A stretch of 64,000 bases of DNA from Dorea_A amylophila (GTDB lineage: Bacteria; Bacillota; Clostridia; Lachnospirales; Lachnospiraceae). The translations under genes and the position numbers were made by a program. Where the stretch lies: assembly GCF_025567265.1 (NCBI RefSeq), contig NZ_JAOQJW010000019.1, forward strand, positions 1 to 64,000, in the 5' to 3' direction. This document shows, in pieces, positions 1 through 7,754 of this stretch (the first letter of the stretch is position 1; every line of letters begins with the position of its first letter). The notes beneath the pieces are model-generated. The model saw nothing but the letters and a program-made list of their open reading frames with translations, had not been told where the DNA came from and searched no databases.

Positions 1-82
1 CCCTTGCCTTCGGCTATATCCTTCCCACTACCGGGCGGATTCGGGACTTTAACCCTTTAGAAACGTGCGCCGCTAGGCGCAC
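1..82 (-). mobile_element. 5' end of a group II intron (probable class C), cut by window edge
   Basis: Read on the minus strand from position 82, the sequence starts GTGCGCC and continues with an AAAGTCCCGAA segment and a GCCGAAGGCAAGGG segment. This is the usual order at the 5' end of bacterial group II intron domain I. The boundary lies three bases after the T-tract of the rplT terminator. Class C introns are known to insert directly behind intrinsic terminators, so both sequence and site agree. The rest of the intron, including any reverse transcriptase, lies outside the window. Confidence 0.8.
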
Positions 83-85
83 ATC

Positions 86-114
86 AAAAAAGCACGCAGG
101 AAATCCTGCGTGCT
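86..114 (-). terminator. Intrinsic terminator of infC-rpmI-rplT
   Basis: A perfect 10-bp stem (AGCACGCAGG / CCTGCGTGCT) with a 4-base loop is followed on the minus strand by six T. It lies 18 bases after the rplT stop and ends the operon. The intron of 1-82 begins three bases beyond the T-tract. Confidence 0.93.
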
Positions 115-131
115 GAAATTTTATTTTAAAA

Positions 132-488
132 TTAAGCCAAAGCAGCTTTTACAGCTTCTGCAAGTGTTGCAAATCCTTCTGCATCATTTACAGCCATCTC
201 TGCAAGCATCTTTCTGTTCATCTCGATGTTAGCTACTTTTAAGCCATGCATGAACTTGCTGTATGACAGTCCGTTCATTCTTGCTGCAGCATTGATACGA
301 GCAATCCAAAGCTGACGCATCTGACGTTTGCGCTGTTTTCTTCCTGCGTATGAAGATGTAAGAGCTCTCATTACAGACTGTTTTGCAACTCTGTACTGTT
401 TAGAACGTGCTCCTCTGTATCCTTTTGCTAATTTTAAAGTTCTGTTATGTCTTTTTTTAGCGTTTAATCCGCCTTTAATTCTTGCCAT
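132..488 (-). CDS. rplT: Ribosomal protein bL20
   Basis: The 118-residue product is a full-length bL20, an early 23S rRNA-binding protein needed for 50S assembly. The very basic N-terminal half (KGGLNAKKRHNRTLKLAKGY) forms the long rRNA-binding extension, and the C-terminal half is the globular domain. It is the last gene of infC-rpmI-rplT, 36 bases after rpmI. In Bacillus, L20 also represses its own operon by binding the leader; the leader at 1281-1435 fits that. Family assignment is secure. Confidence 0.98.
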   Translation of the reverse strand: MARIKGGLNAKKRHNRTLKLAKGYRGARSKQYRVAKQSVMRALTSSYAGRKQRKRQMRQLWIARINAAARMNGLSYSKFMHGLKVANIEMNRKMLAEMAVNDAEGFATLAEAVKAALA

Positions 489-524
489 GTCTTATTCTTC
501 CTCCTTCACAAATTGAACCTTATC

Positions 525-722
525 TTAGAGATATGGTAATACCTTCTTCATGTTCTTTACATTAGTAGCATCAGCAATTGTTGCTTTTCTAAGATTTCTT
601 TTTCTCTTTGTAGATTTCTTAGTTAAGATATGGCTCTTGTAAGCTTTATTTCTTTTTAATTTTCCTGTACCTGTCTTTTTGAAGCGCTTTGCAGCTGCTC
701 TATTAGTTTTAATTTTTGGCAT
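525..722 (-). CDS. rpmI: Ribosomal protein bL35
   Basis: The 65-residue product begins MPKIKTNRAAAKRFKKTG, the standard bL35 start, and is strongly basic. I chose the ATG at 722 over one six codons upstream because AAGGAGG lies about 9 bases before it and the family begins with MPK. It sits between infC and rplT in the conserved three-gene order. bL35 is a small structural protein of the large subunit. Confidence 0.97.
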   Translation of the reverse strand: MPKIKTNRAAAKRFKKTGTGKLKRNKAYKSHILTKKSTKRKRNLRKATIADATNVKNMKKVLPYL

Positions 723-754
723 GATATGCTCCTCCTTCAACTTGTATTGTATTT

Positions 755-1261
755 TTAACGTTTTTCAGTTAAAACCATGCTCATGCTTCTGCCTTCCATC
801 TTAGCCGGCTTTTCAATGACTGCGATGTCACCAAGCATCTGGGCAAAATCATCCAGAATGTGTTTGCTCTGCTGAACATGTGCCATCTCACGGCCTCTAA
901 AACGCAGTGTAACCTTTACTTTGTTACCTTTACTGATGAACTTCTTAGCATTATTCACTTTGGTATTAAGATCATTCGTCTCAATATTTGGTGAAAGACG
1001 CACTTCTTTTACTTCAACGGTCTTCTGTTTCTTTTTAGCCTCTTTTTCCTTTCTTGCAAGTTCATATCTGTACTTACCGTAATCAATAATCTTGCAAACA
1101 GGTGGCTGAGCCTTTGGAGCAATCTTCACAAGATCCAGATCTGTTTCCTGAGCAAGCTTCATAGCTTCCTTCGGACTCATGATACCTAACTGATCTCCGT
1201 TTTCTCCAATCACTCGAATTTCTTTGTCTCTAATCTGCCCGTTAATCATTAAATCGCTAAT
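755..1261 (-). CDS. infC: Translation initiation factor IF-3, probable AUU start
   Basis: The product is IF-3, which binds the 30S subunit and discriminates against wrong start codons and initiator tRNAs. The N-domain (INGQIRDKEIRVIG), basic linker and C-domain (RGREMAHVQQSKHILDDF) are all present. An ATG exists at 1249, but the strong GGAGG lies 21 bases before it. The same GGAGG is 9 bases before an in-frame ATT at 1261, giving a 168-residue protein. infC of E. coli and Bacillus starts with AUU, which lets IF-3 repress its own synthesis. I infer the same here. It heads the operon with rpmI and rplT. Confidence 0.93.
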   Translation of the reverse strand: MSDLMINGQIRDKEIRVIGENGDQLGIMSPKEAMKLAQETDLDLVKIAPKAQPPVCKIIDYGKYRYELARKEKEAKKKQKTVEVKEVRLSPNIETNDLNTKVNNAKKFISKGNKVKVTLRFRGREMAHVQQSKHILDDFAQMLGDIAVIEKPAKMEGRSMSMVLTEKR

Positions 1262-1280
1262 TGTCGTGCACCTCCATCAT

Positions 1281-1435
1281 AAAATAAAAATAAGTGAATA
1301 GTTCGAGACTATCCACTTGCATATCTGTATCATAAGATCTATAATCAAATCTGTATATACTCAATATCAAACCATTAGTCACCCGATTGTGCTAAGGTGA
1401 GAGTGGATACTCTACTTTCTTTTTTGCCTTACGCA
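1281..1435 (-). promoter_or_regulatory. infC leader with terminator-like hairpin (L20 leader type)
   Basis: The untranslated leader runs from the predicted start near 1435 to infC. At its 3' end (1292-1318) AAGTGGATAGT pairs with ACTATTCACTT around a CTCG loop and is followed by a T-rich tract, an intrinsic-terminator shape directly before the infC ribosome site. Upstream are segments CCACTCTCACC and GGTGACTAATGG that could form an alternative fold. In Bacillus, L20 binds such a leader and triggers termination. The assignment rests on position and shape, not on a covariance search. Confidence 0.65.
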
Positions 1436-1441
1436 ACATAT

Positions 1442-1470
1442 AATTTATCACATTATTTTTCTTATGTCAA
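1442..1470 (-). promoter_or_regulatory. Promoter of infC operon
   Basis: On the minus strand TTGACA (1470-1465) is followed after 17 bases by TAAATT (1447-1442). The -35 box is perfect and the spacing ideal; the -10 box is weaker. It precedes the infC leader by a few bases. Confidence 0.65.
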
Positions 1471-1520
1471 CTGTTTTTTCTCTTTTTTTCATCCTTTTTT
1501 GATTCCTGATAATTCAGCCT

Positions 1521-2186
1521 TTATTCCACGATCCAGCTTTCCAGATTCTGTGCCCCGGCATACTCTTCCAGATATTTTCTGCCATATTCCAATGCTTTTT
1601 CAAGACCATCATTTCCTGAAAATGAATAGATCAATGTCAATACTTCTGTCACATCCTCCGTAATCATTGCACGCTCTGAATCACTGGTTGAACTTCCGAT
1701 GGCTCCGTCTTTGTCTGCGAGCACCGGAAGCGCCTCGATCTTGATCTCATCTTTTCCGATTCCCTTATAAGTCTCTCCTTTCTGTCCGATCCGGAATACC
1801 AGTTCTTCTGAGATCTGAGATACGTCATAAGATCCTACCGAAAATCCCGATTCGATGGAAATCAGGTTATTGACATCCACAACGGTATTAACTTCATATA
1901 GTCCCTTTCCCTGTCCGATCCGGCGGATCAGTGCCTCGGAAGACACACGGTATCTGCTCGGATCCTTTCCGAATGCTTTGTATGCTGCCCTGGATTCTTT
2001 CACGTTTGGGATTTCATTGATCCCGTTATCAAAAATAGCATCTCTCGTCTTTTTGAAAATGTCTTTCTTCAGATATTTCCACAGTTCTTCGTTCTTCTTT
2101 TCCACTTTCACCCGGTACTGCAGGCATCCCACTCTGGTATCCGGCCAGATTTCTTTCATCGTTTTATCAATTATCAGATGTTTCAT
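1521..2186 (-). CDS. B3/B4 tRNA-binding domain protein
   Basis: The 221-residue soluble protein resembles the B3/B4 domain of the phenylalanyl-tRNA synthetase beta subunit, found alone in many Firmicutes. The central part (ESRAAYKAFGKDPSRYRVSS, then a basic ALIRRIGQGKGLYEVN) and the end (LTLIYSFSG) are typical of these free-standing proteins. Stand-alone members are thought to act in editing or tRNA binding, but the substrate is unknown. It is monocistronic and lies between the infC promoter and a terminator. Confidence 0.85.
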   Translation of the reverse strand: MKHLIIDKTMKEIWPDTRVGCLQYRVKVEKKNEELWKYLKKDIFKKTRDAIFDNGINEIPNVKESRAAYKAFGKDPSRYRVSSEALIRRIGQGKGLYEVNTVVDVNNLISIESGFSVGSYDVSQISEELVFRIGQKGETYKGIGKDEIKIEALPVLADKDGAIGSSTSDSERAMITEDVTEVLTLIYSFSGNDGLEKALEYGRKYLEEYAGAQNLESWIVE

Positions 2187-2272
2187 ATATATCGCTCTCC
2201 TGTATTATAAAGTGTCGGATCATCGTTCAGGCGAACCGTAAGAAATGTGCTTTGAGAATTTCCCGCATAAAT

Positions 2273-2316
2273 ACAAAAAAAGATGACAATCTGCCCGTAA
2301 GCTTCTTGTCATCTTT
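2273..2316 (-). terminator. Intrinsic terminator after the 23-residue gene
   Basis: A 10-bp perfect stem AAGATGACAA / TTGTCATCTT is followed by seven T on the minus strand. It lies 55 bases after the small gene at 2371-2442 and supports it as an independent transcription unit. Confidence 0.88.
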
Positions 2317-2370
2317 GACTCTTCTTTATGCTGCTTTTGATCTATTTCACAGTATATTAAGCATGCTTTT

Positions 2371-2442
2371 CTAGGCGAAAAGACTTGTTGCTCCATATAT
2401 TGCTACTACTGCAACGATTCCCCATCCGATGATACTTAACAT
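2371..2442 (-). CDS. Putative 23-residue single-span membrane peptide
   Basis: The reading frame encodes MLSIIGWGIVAVVAIYGATS plus LFA, an almost wholly hydrophobic peptide that would span a membrane once. A strong GGAGGTG lies 6-8 bases before the ATG, and a good intrinsic terminator follows the stop. No charged residue is present, unlike most type I toxins, which usually end in lysines. I do not recognise a family. The ribosome site plus terminator make translation likely; function is unknown. Confidence 0.6.
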   Translation of the reverse strand: MLSIIGWGIVAVVAIYGATSLFA

Positions 2443-2564
2443 ACTCTACACCTCCTCAGGATGATTTATTTCTCTCTTTCTGATTTCAGTATAGAGCATA
2501 ATTATACATTTGTTAAATGAAGCTTTTGTATGTTACTATTAGTATTCTTAATGTTTCTATGTAT

Positions 2565-3428
2565 CTATCTGTGGTCTGCCATGCATACAATGGCGATCAT
2601 TCCAGCGCCTGTATGACCTCCGATCACAGGACCGAGATTGTTCATCATGACATTGGTCACACCCATTTTCTTACGGACGAGTTCTGCGACATAAGCTGCA
2701 TCTTCCGGACAATTGCCATGCGGGATCATCACCATATCCGGCATCTTTCCCTCGCATGCTTCAACCGCCATATCCACGATCTTATTCATGCCTTTCTTTC
2801 TGCCCCGCTCTTTCCTGATGATCTGAAGCTTTCCTTCATTATCCAGACAAATGATCGGCTTGATCTGTACCATCGTTCCGATCACTGCTGCTGTCTTCGA
2901 GATACGTCCGCCTTTCTGCAGATGATTCAGATCCTCTACCATAAAGAAATGGCAGATTTTCAATTTATTTTCTTCCACCCACTGCGCAACTTCTTCCAGA
3001 CTCCTGCCTTCTTTCTGAAGTTCCAGTGCCTTATAATCAAGCAGGCCTTCTCCCATGCTTGCGCAAAGTGTATCGATCACAACAATCTTTCTCTCCGGAT
3101 ATTTTTCACGCAGTTCCTCTGCAGCTATACACATACTGTTATATGTACCACTAAGTCCTGATGTAAAGCTCAGATGCAAAATATCTTTTCCTTTTTTCAG
3201 GATCGGTTCCAGGATATCTATTGCAGTCTGCGGACTTGGCTGTGAAGTCACTGCCATCTCTCCGTTCTCTAACATACCATAGAATTCTTCTGCTGTCAGA
3301 TCATACATATCACGGTAAGTCTTTCCACCGATCGTACAGTTCAGCGGGACTACCGGTATCTCTCTTTCCCACACCCATTCTTTTGGCAGATCAGATGTAC
3401 TGTTGATCGTTATTACATATTCACTCAT
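2565..3428 (-). CDS. DegV family fatty-acid-binding protein
   Basis: The 287-residue protein shows the DegV layout: N-terminal ITINSTSDLP, the SQPSP loop, the HLSFTSGLSGTYNS motif lining the lipid site, and a C-terminal GPVIGGHTGAGMIAI. DegV/FakB proteins bind a fatty acid and present it to the kinase FakA for acyl-phosphate formation. No fakA is in the window, so the partner would be elsewhere. The ribosome-binding site lies inside a hexamer repeat (3439-3462). Confidence 0.93.
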   Translation of the reverse strand: MSEYVITINSTSDLPKEWVWEREIPVVPLNCTIGGKTYRDMYDLTAEEFYGMLENGEMAVTSQPSPQTAIDILEPILKKGKDILHLSFTSGLSGTYNSMCIAAEELREKYPERKIVVIDTLCASMGEGLLDYKALELQKEGRSLEEVAQWVEENKLKICHFFMVEDLNHLQKGGRISKTAAVIGTMVQIKPIICLDNEGKLQIIRKERGRKKGMNKIVDMAVEACEGKMPDMVMIPHGNCPEDAAYVAELVRKKMGVTNVMMNNLGPVIGGHTGAGMIAIVCMADHR

Positions 3429-3438
3429 ATCGGAAACC

Positions 3439-3462
3439 TCCTCATCCTCATCCTCATCCTCA
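3439..3462 (-). repeat. Four tandem TGAGGA hexamers in degV 5' leader
   Basis: Four perfect copies of TGAGGA (TCCTCA on the plus strand) lie 11-34 bases upstream of the DegV start. The copy nearest the gene overlaps the GAGGAGG ribosome site. A change in copy number would offer extra Shine-Dalgarno-like sequences without a frame effect. Confidence 0.85.
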
Positions 3463-3486
3463 AGTCCTTTTCATCTTACCATTGTC

Positions 3487-4836
3487 TTACATATTACGCA
3501 AAACTTTTTTCACAGTAATGATAAATACTGCGCTGGTTGTCAGGACCGATATCACATCTGCTATCGGTTCTGCGCGGTAGATTCCCATCACGCCCATAAA
3601 TTTTGGCAGAATAACCGCAAGTGGAATCAGCAGAATAATCTTCCTTAAAAGCGCAATGAATAACGATACCTTTGCCTGTCCGAGCGAAATGAATGATGTC
3701 TGGCATGCGCACTGGATTCCGAAGATGGATATTCCAAGGAAATATACCGGCATAACCTTACACGTCAGTTCCAGAAGTCCTTTATTATCCGTAAACAGCC
3801 CTGTGTATATCTGCGGTGCAAAAATTGCCACACCTGCAAGCAGCAGTGTTCCTGTCAGACAGACCAGGATCATTCTTTTCATCGTTGCTTTCACACGTTC
3901 CTTATTTCCAGCACCATAATTATAGCTGATGATCGGCTGTATCCCCTGTGTGATCCCCTGCACCGGAATCGTGATCATCTGCATGACACTCATAAGGATC
4001 GACATGGATCCTACATACAGATCACCGCCATATCTCTGCAGCCCCGTATTCAGTGTGATCGTTACCAGGCTTTCCGTACTCTGCATAATAAATGGTGAGA
4101 TTCCAAGTCCTGCGATCATCTTGATCACATCTTTTTTCAAATGCATATTTTTCAATGTAAGACGCATCACGCTTTTTTCCGAAACCAGGAAATGTACCAC
4201 CCATATTGCACTGACCGCCTGTGACAGGACCGTTGCAACAGCCGCTCCGCGCACACCCATATGCAGTACAAAGATGAACAGCGGATCCAGGCAGATATTT
4301 AATACTGCCCCGATCAGAACGGATAACATTGCAATCTTTGCCTCACCCTGTCCGCTGATGTAAGCATTCAGTCCAAGTGCCAGCTGTACGAAGATGGTTC
4401 CGATCAGATAGATTGATATGTAATCTCTCGCATAGACAATCGTTGCATCACTGGCTCCAAACGCATACAGGACCGGTGTCTTGAATATCGAAAAGAATGC
4501 TGTCAGGATTACAGAAAATAGTACCAGAAGCCCCGCAGAATTTCCAAGGATCTGTTCCGCCCTCTGTCTGTTCTGTTTTCCCAGTTGAATGGAAGCAAGC
4601 GGTGCTCCGCCCATTCCCGCAAACGCACTGAATGCCGAGATCATCGTCAGGATTGGAAATGTAACCCCGACACCGGTCAGTGCTGCATTTCCGTATCCCG
4701 GAATATGACCTATATACATTCTGTCTACTATATTATAAAGCACATTGATAAGCTGTGCCGCCACAGAAGGAAGTGCCAGAGAAAACATCAGTTTTCCCAG
4801 CGGTGCACTTCCGAGTCTTTCATCTCTGTGATTCAT
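3487..4836 (-). CDS. MATE family multidrug/Na+ efflux transporter
   Basis: The 449-residue integral membrane protein has about twelve hydrophobic segments in two repeats, with the typical MATE start LFSLALPSVAAQLINVLYNIVDRMYIG in pattern and a mid-protein TGLQRYGGDLYVGSMSI. MATE proteins export cationic drugs or metabolites using an ion gradient. It resembles the MepA branch of Firmicutes. Substrate cannot be read from sequence. It lies between DegV and the germination protein and is probably transcribed alone or with DegV (58-bp gap). Confidence 0.92.
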   Translation of the reverse strand: MNHRDERLGSAPLGKLMFSLALPSVAAQLINVLYNIVDRMYIGHIPGYGNAALTGVGVTFPILTMISAFSAFAGMGGAPLASIQLGKQNRQRAEQILGNSAGLLVLFSVILTAFFSIFKTPVLYAFGASDATIVYARDYISIYLIGTIFVQLALGLNAYISGQGEAKIAMLSVLIGAVLNICLDPLFIFVLHMGVRGAAVATVLSQAVSAIWVVHFLVSEKSVMRLTLKNMHLKKDVIKMIAGLGISPFIMQSTESLVTITLNTGLQRYGGDLYVGSMSILMSVMQMITIPVQGITQGIQPIISYNYGAGNKERVKATMKRMILVCLTGTLLLAGVAIFAPQIYTGLFTDNKGLLELTCKVMPVYFLGISIFGIQCACQTSFISLGQAKVSLFIALLRKIILLIPLAVILPKFMGVMGIYRAEPIADVISVLTTSAVFIITVKKVLRNM

Positions 4837-4905
4837 TTCTATCTCTGCCTTTCTTTTGTATACTTATTATTCCATTTTCCTGTAATGGTCGTTTTTCACA
4901 CACGG

Positions 4906-6270
4906 TTATTTCAGGCTTACATGAAGATAGCTTCTTCCGGAAAGTGTTTTATTAAAGCAGATACTGCACACCACCAGAACACATCCCATTACAAATCCCC
5001 ACCCGTTGAATAATGCCGTCAGTATCAGCAGAGCCAGACGCATGAACTTCAGCGCATAGCCAAGTTCAAAATTCGGCTGTGTATAATTTGCAACTGCAAC
5101 AAACGCCATATAGAGCATGACTTCGCTGTTAAACCATCCCGATTCCACTGAAAATTCTCCCATGACAAGACCAGCGATCACACTGAGCGGTGTACTTAGC
5201 ATACTCGGAGTATTCAAGGCCGCCAGGCGCAGGCCGTCAATTGCCACTTCCAGCATCAGAAGCTGATAGATCAACGGAATATTCACCGTATCCTTCACCG
5301 CTACAAATGCAAATACTTTCGGCAGCCAGTTCGGATTCTGCATAAAAAGCAGAAAGACCGGCGTCAGGAATATCGTCATCAGATTGATCAGTGTTCTGGA
5401 TATCTTCAGATAGACACTGGTCAATGTCGGGAAGTAATAGTCATTTGCCTCTTCGATCATATCAAAGACCGATGTCGGAAGTATCATCGCAGACGGTGAA
5501 TTATCTACCAGGATCACCACTTTCCCTTCCAGCAGACATGCCGATGCCGTATCCGGCCGTTCGGTGAATTTAAACTTCGGAAACGGATTATACCACTTCC
5601 GCTTAAACAGGCATTCCGCCAGGCTCTGCTGATTCATCCGCAGATCATCTGTATCTATGCTCTGGATCTTGTCACGCACATTTTTCAGCAATGTCTTATC
5701 TGCCCGGTCACCCATATAGCAGAGTGCCACATCTGTCCTGGAACTGTCCCCTACCTCCATCATCTCCATGATCAGTGCCGGATGCCGGATTCTTCTTCTC
5801 ATCATTGCCGTGTTATATACGATTGTCTCCACAAAACCATCTCTGGATCCCCGAAGTGACTTGTCTTTATCCGGCTCTTCTACATTTCTTGCCGGATACG
5901 TCCTGCAGTCGATCACAATACATGCCCGGTATCCGTCAATAAATACGCATGTTTCCCCCGACAGCAGACTTTTCAATATCTGATCAAAATCAAACATGAC
6001 ATCTACTCCAACGTACGGAATACATGCATTCGCGAACTTCCATATATCCTCCGGCATGTCTTCTTCTTTCACTTTCAGAAGTGCATCCATGATCTTCAGC
6101 ATTGTCTCTTCACTTGTAAAACCATTTACATAATAAAAAGAAGAAACCCTCCCGCCGATCAGCAGATCCCTCTGGATGAGGTCAAAGCTTTCCCGGATCG
6201 GGAGTGTTGCGTTCATATATGCTACATTTTCTTCTCTTGTCTTAAAAACCGGGATTTCCTGACGCGTCAT
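4906..6270 (-). CDS. GerA/SpoVAF family spore germination protein
   Basis: The 454-residue protein is of the GerA A-subunit family. A soluble N-terminal part of about 270 residues contains LIGGRVSSFYYVNGF and a VGDSSRTDVALCYM stretch; several membrane spans follow, with the family motif EGKVVILVDNSPSAMILPTS in part. A later NYTQPNFELGYALKFMRL resembles SpoVAF more than nutrient-specific GerAA. No GerB or GerC partner is adjacent, which also fits SpoVAF. The start at 6270 is preceded by AGAGGTGG; an in-frame ATG 23 codons upstream lacks this. Confidence 0.87.
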   Translation of the reverse strand: MTRQEIPVFKTREENVAYMNATLPIRESFDLIQRDLLIGGRVSSFYYVNGFTSEETMLKIMDALLKVKEEDMPEDIWKFANACIPYVGVDVMFDFDQILKSLLSGETCVFIDGYRACIVIDCRTYPARNVEEPDKDKSLRGSRDGFVETIVYNTAMMRRRIRHPALIMEMMEVGDSSRTDVALCYMGDRADKTLLKNVRDKIQSIDTDDLRMNQQSLAECLFKRKWYNPFPKFKFTERPDTASACLLEGKVVILVDNSPSAMILPTSVFDMIEEANDYYFPTLTSVYLKISRTLINLMTIFLTPVFLLFMQNPNWLPKVFAFVAVKDTVNIPLIYQLLMLEVAIDGLRLAALNTPSMLSTPLSVIAGLVMGEFSVESGWFNSEVMLYMAFVAVANYTQPNFELGYALKFMRLALLILTALFNGWGFVMGCVLVVCSICFNKTLSGRSYLHVSLK

Positions 6271-6362
6271 CTTCTTACCACCTCTTACATACATAGACTG
6301 TATGTTCCAGTATGTCCCGTTTTTTTCATTCTTATACAAAAATGGAATGCTTCTCTTTCCGG

Positions 6363-6878
6363 TTATTTCGTCGTGCTGCCAAATCCGCCGTTACGGACTT
6401 CTTCCACATCATCATCAACCGTAATCCCATATTCCATGAAAATCCCCTGCATAAATCCTGTTCCTGCCTGGATTTCCACTATTTTTCCTTCTTTTGTGTC
6501 ATTCGTGATCTTGGCAAAAATGTGTCCTTCATTGTCTGAATTATAATAATCACTGTCGATGATCCCTACTGTATTATTCAACTGCAGGCGGAATTTGAAT
6601 CCAAGTCCGCTTCTCGGATAACACTGAAGTACCCAGTTTTCTTCCATCTTCGCACGAATTCCTGTTGGAATCTTCGCTGTCTCTCCCGGCTTTAATGTGA
6701 TTGCCCGCGGCGCATAAAAATCGTATCCAGCCGATCCTTTTGTCGCACGTTTTGGAAGTTTCAATGCATCATAGATACTGCGGATGACTTCATCGGAGTC
6801 CTGTCCGATGGCATCCAGATACCCTTCTTTAAACTGTTCAAAACTTACTTTTTCAAATTTTGCGATTCTCTTTGCCAT
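6363..6878 (-). CDS. dut: dUTP diphosphatase (trimeric type)
   Basis: The enzyme hydrolyses dUTP to dUMP and pyrophosphate, keeping uracil out of DNA and feeding dTMP synthesis. All five motifs are visible: KGSAGYDFYA (47-56), PRSGLGFK (88-95), GIIDSDY (105-111), the 138-146 region, and a C-terminal RNGGFGSTTK (162-171) that closes over the site. It has 171 residues, longer than the common 150, owing to an N-terminal helical extension of about 40 residues. The extension is seen in other clostridial members. Confidence 0.95.
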   Translation of the reverse strand: MAKRIAKFEKVSFEQFKEGYLDAIGQDSDEVIRSIYDALKLPKRATKGSAGYDFYAPRAITLKPGETAKIPTGIRAKMEENWVLQCYPRSGLGFKFRLQLNNTVGIIDSDYYNSDNEGHIFAKITNDTKEGKIVEIQAGTGFMQGIFMEYGITVDDDVEEVRNGGFGSTTK

Positions 6879-6924
6879 GTATATATCCTCTTTTCTGTTA
6901 TTTATTCTATACTTCTTAAACTAC

Positions 6925-6955
6925 AAAAACACAGCCTATAAAGCTGTGCTTTTGT
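6925..6955 (-). terminator. Intrinsic terminator after trpZ
   Basis: GCACAGC pairs with GCTGTG around a 7-base loop and is followed by TTTTTG on the minus strand. It lies 26 bases after the ATPase stop and separates the transporter operon from dut. Confidence 0.85.
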
Positions 6956-6980
6956 TCCGGCATATCCAGTATAACATCTT

Positions 6981-7754
6981 TTAGTTGCCGCACTCAATAC
7001 TGATTTCATTAAATAATGTCAGGATATCGTCTACCGACATCCTATCTTTTTCTTCTCCCTTTTTATCCAGGATCGTATTTCCCTGATGCATCATCACCAG
7101 GCGGTTACCATATTCGATTGCATATCTCAAATTGTGTGTGACCATGATCGTTGTAAGATTCTTCTCTTTTACGATCTTATCTGTCAGTTTCATGATCAGT
7201 TCTGCCGTCTTCGGATCCAGTGCTGCTGTATGTTCATCCAGGATCAGAAACTCGATCGGTGTCATGGTAGACATCAGAAGTGCCATTGCCTGACGCTGCC
7301 CGCCGGACAATGCGCCGACTTTTACATCCATCTTATCTTCCAGTCCCAGTCCAAGCTGGCTTAACTGCTCCCGGTAATAATCTATCCTTGCTTTGTTCGT
7401 TCCTCTGGAAAGACCGAATACCTTTCCTTTATTGTCTGCCAGAGACATATTTTCCAAAATCGTCATTGTTGGACATGTTCCCATTGCCGGGTTCTGATAG
7501 ACACGGCCGATTCTTTGGTTTCTCTTATATTCTTTCTGTTTTGTGATATCGGATCCATTGATCAGGATCTGTCCACCCTCCACCGGGATACTTCCGCAGA
7601 TAATATTCAACATGGAAGTCTTTCCGGAACCATTACTTCCCACGACAGAGACGAATTCTCCTTTGTCAATCGTCAGGTTGAAGTCCTGAAATAAGCACAT
7701 CTCATTCACGGTACCCGGATTGTAATATTTATGAATTCCTTTTAACTCAAGCAT
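6981..7754 (-). CDS. trpZ: ABC transporter ATP-binding protein (Trp uptake)
   Basis: The 257-residue nucleotide-binding subunit has Walker A VGSNGSGKTS near residue 38, the signature LSGGQRQAM, Walker B FLILDEHTAALD and a switch histidine in MVTHNLRYA. It belongs to the same uncharacterised ABC group as streptococcal TrpZ. The gene overlaps the permease by 8 bases, so translation is coupled. The substrate is assigned from the UGG specifier of the operon's T-box. Confidence 0.9.
   Translation of the reverse strand: MLELKGIHKYYNPGTVNEMCLFQDFNLTIDKGEFVSVVGSNGSGKTSMLNIICGSIPVEGGQILINGSDITKQKEYKRNQRIGRVYQNPAMGTCPTMTILENMSLADNKGKVFGLSRGTNKARIDYYREQLSQLGLGLEDKMDVKVGALSGGQRQAMALLMSTMTPIEFLILDEHTAALDPKTAELIMKLTDKIVKEKNLTTIMVTHNLRYAIEYGNRLVMMHQGNTILDKKGEEKDRMSVDDILTLFNEISIECGN

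Noticed and set aside
1..82. Possible rRNA or tRNA fragment at the left edge
   Set aside because: The GTGCGCC start, AAAGTCCCGAA and GGCAAGGG order fits a group II intron, and no rRNA segment or cloverleaf matches.
5823..5831. Sixth TTGTCTCCA copy
   Set aside because: It is single, inside the spore germination gene and far from the element; expected by chance for a 9-mer in a window of this size.
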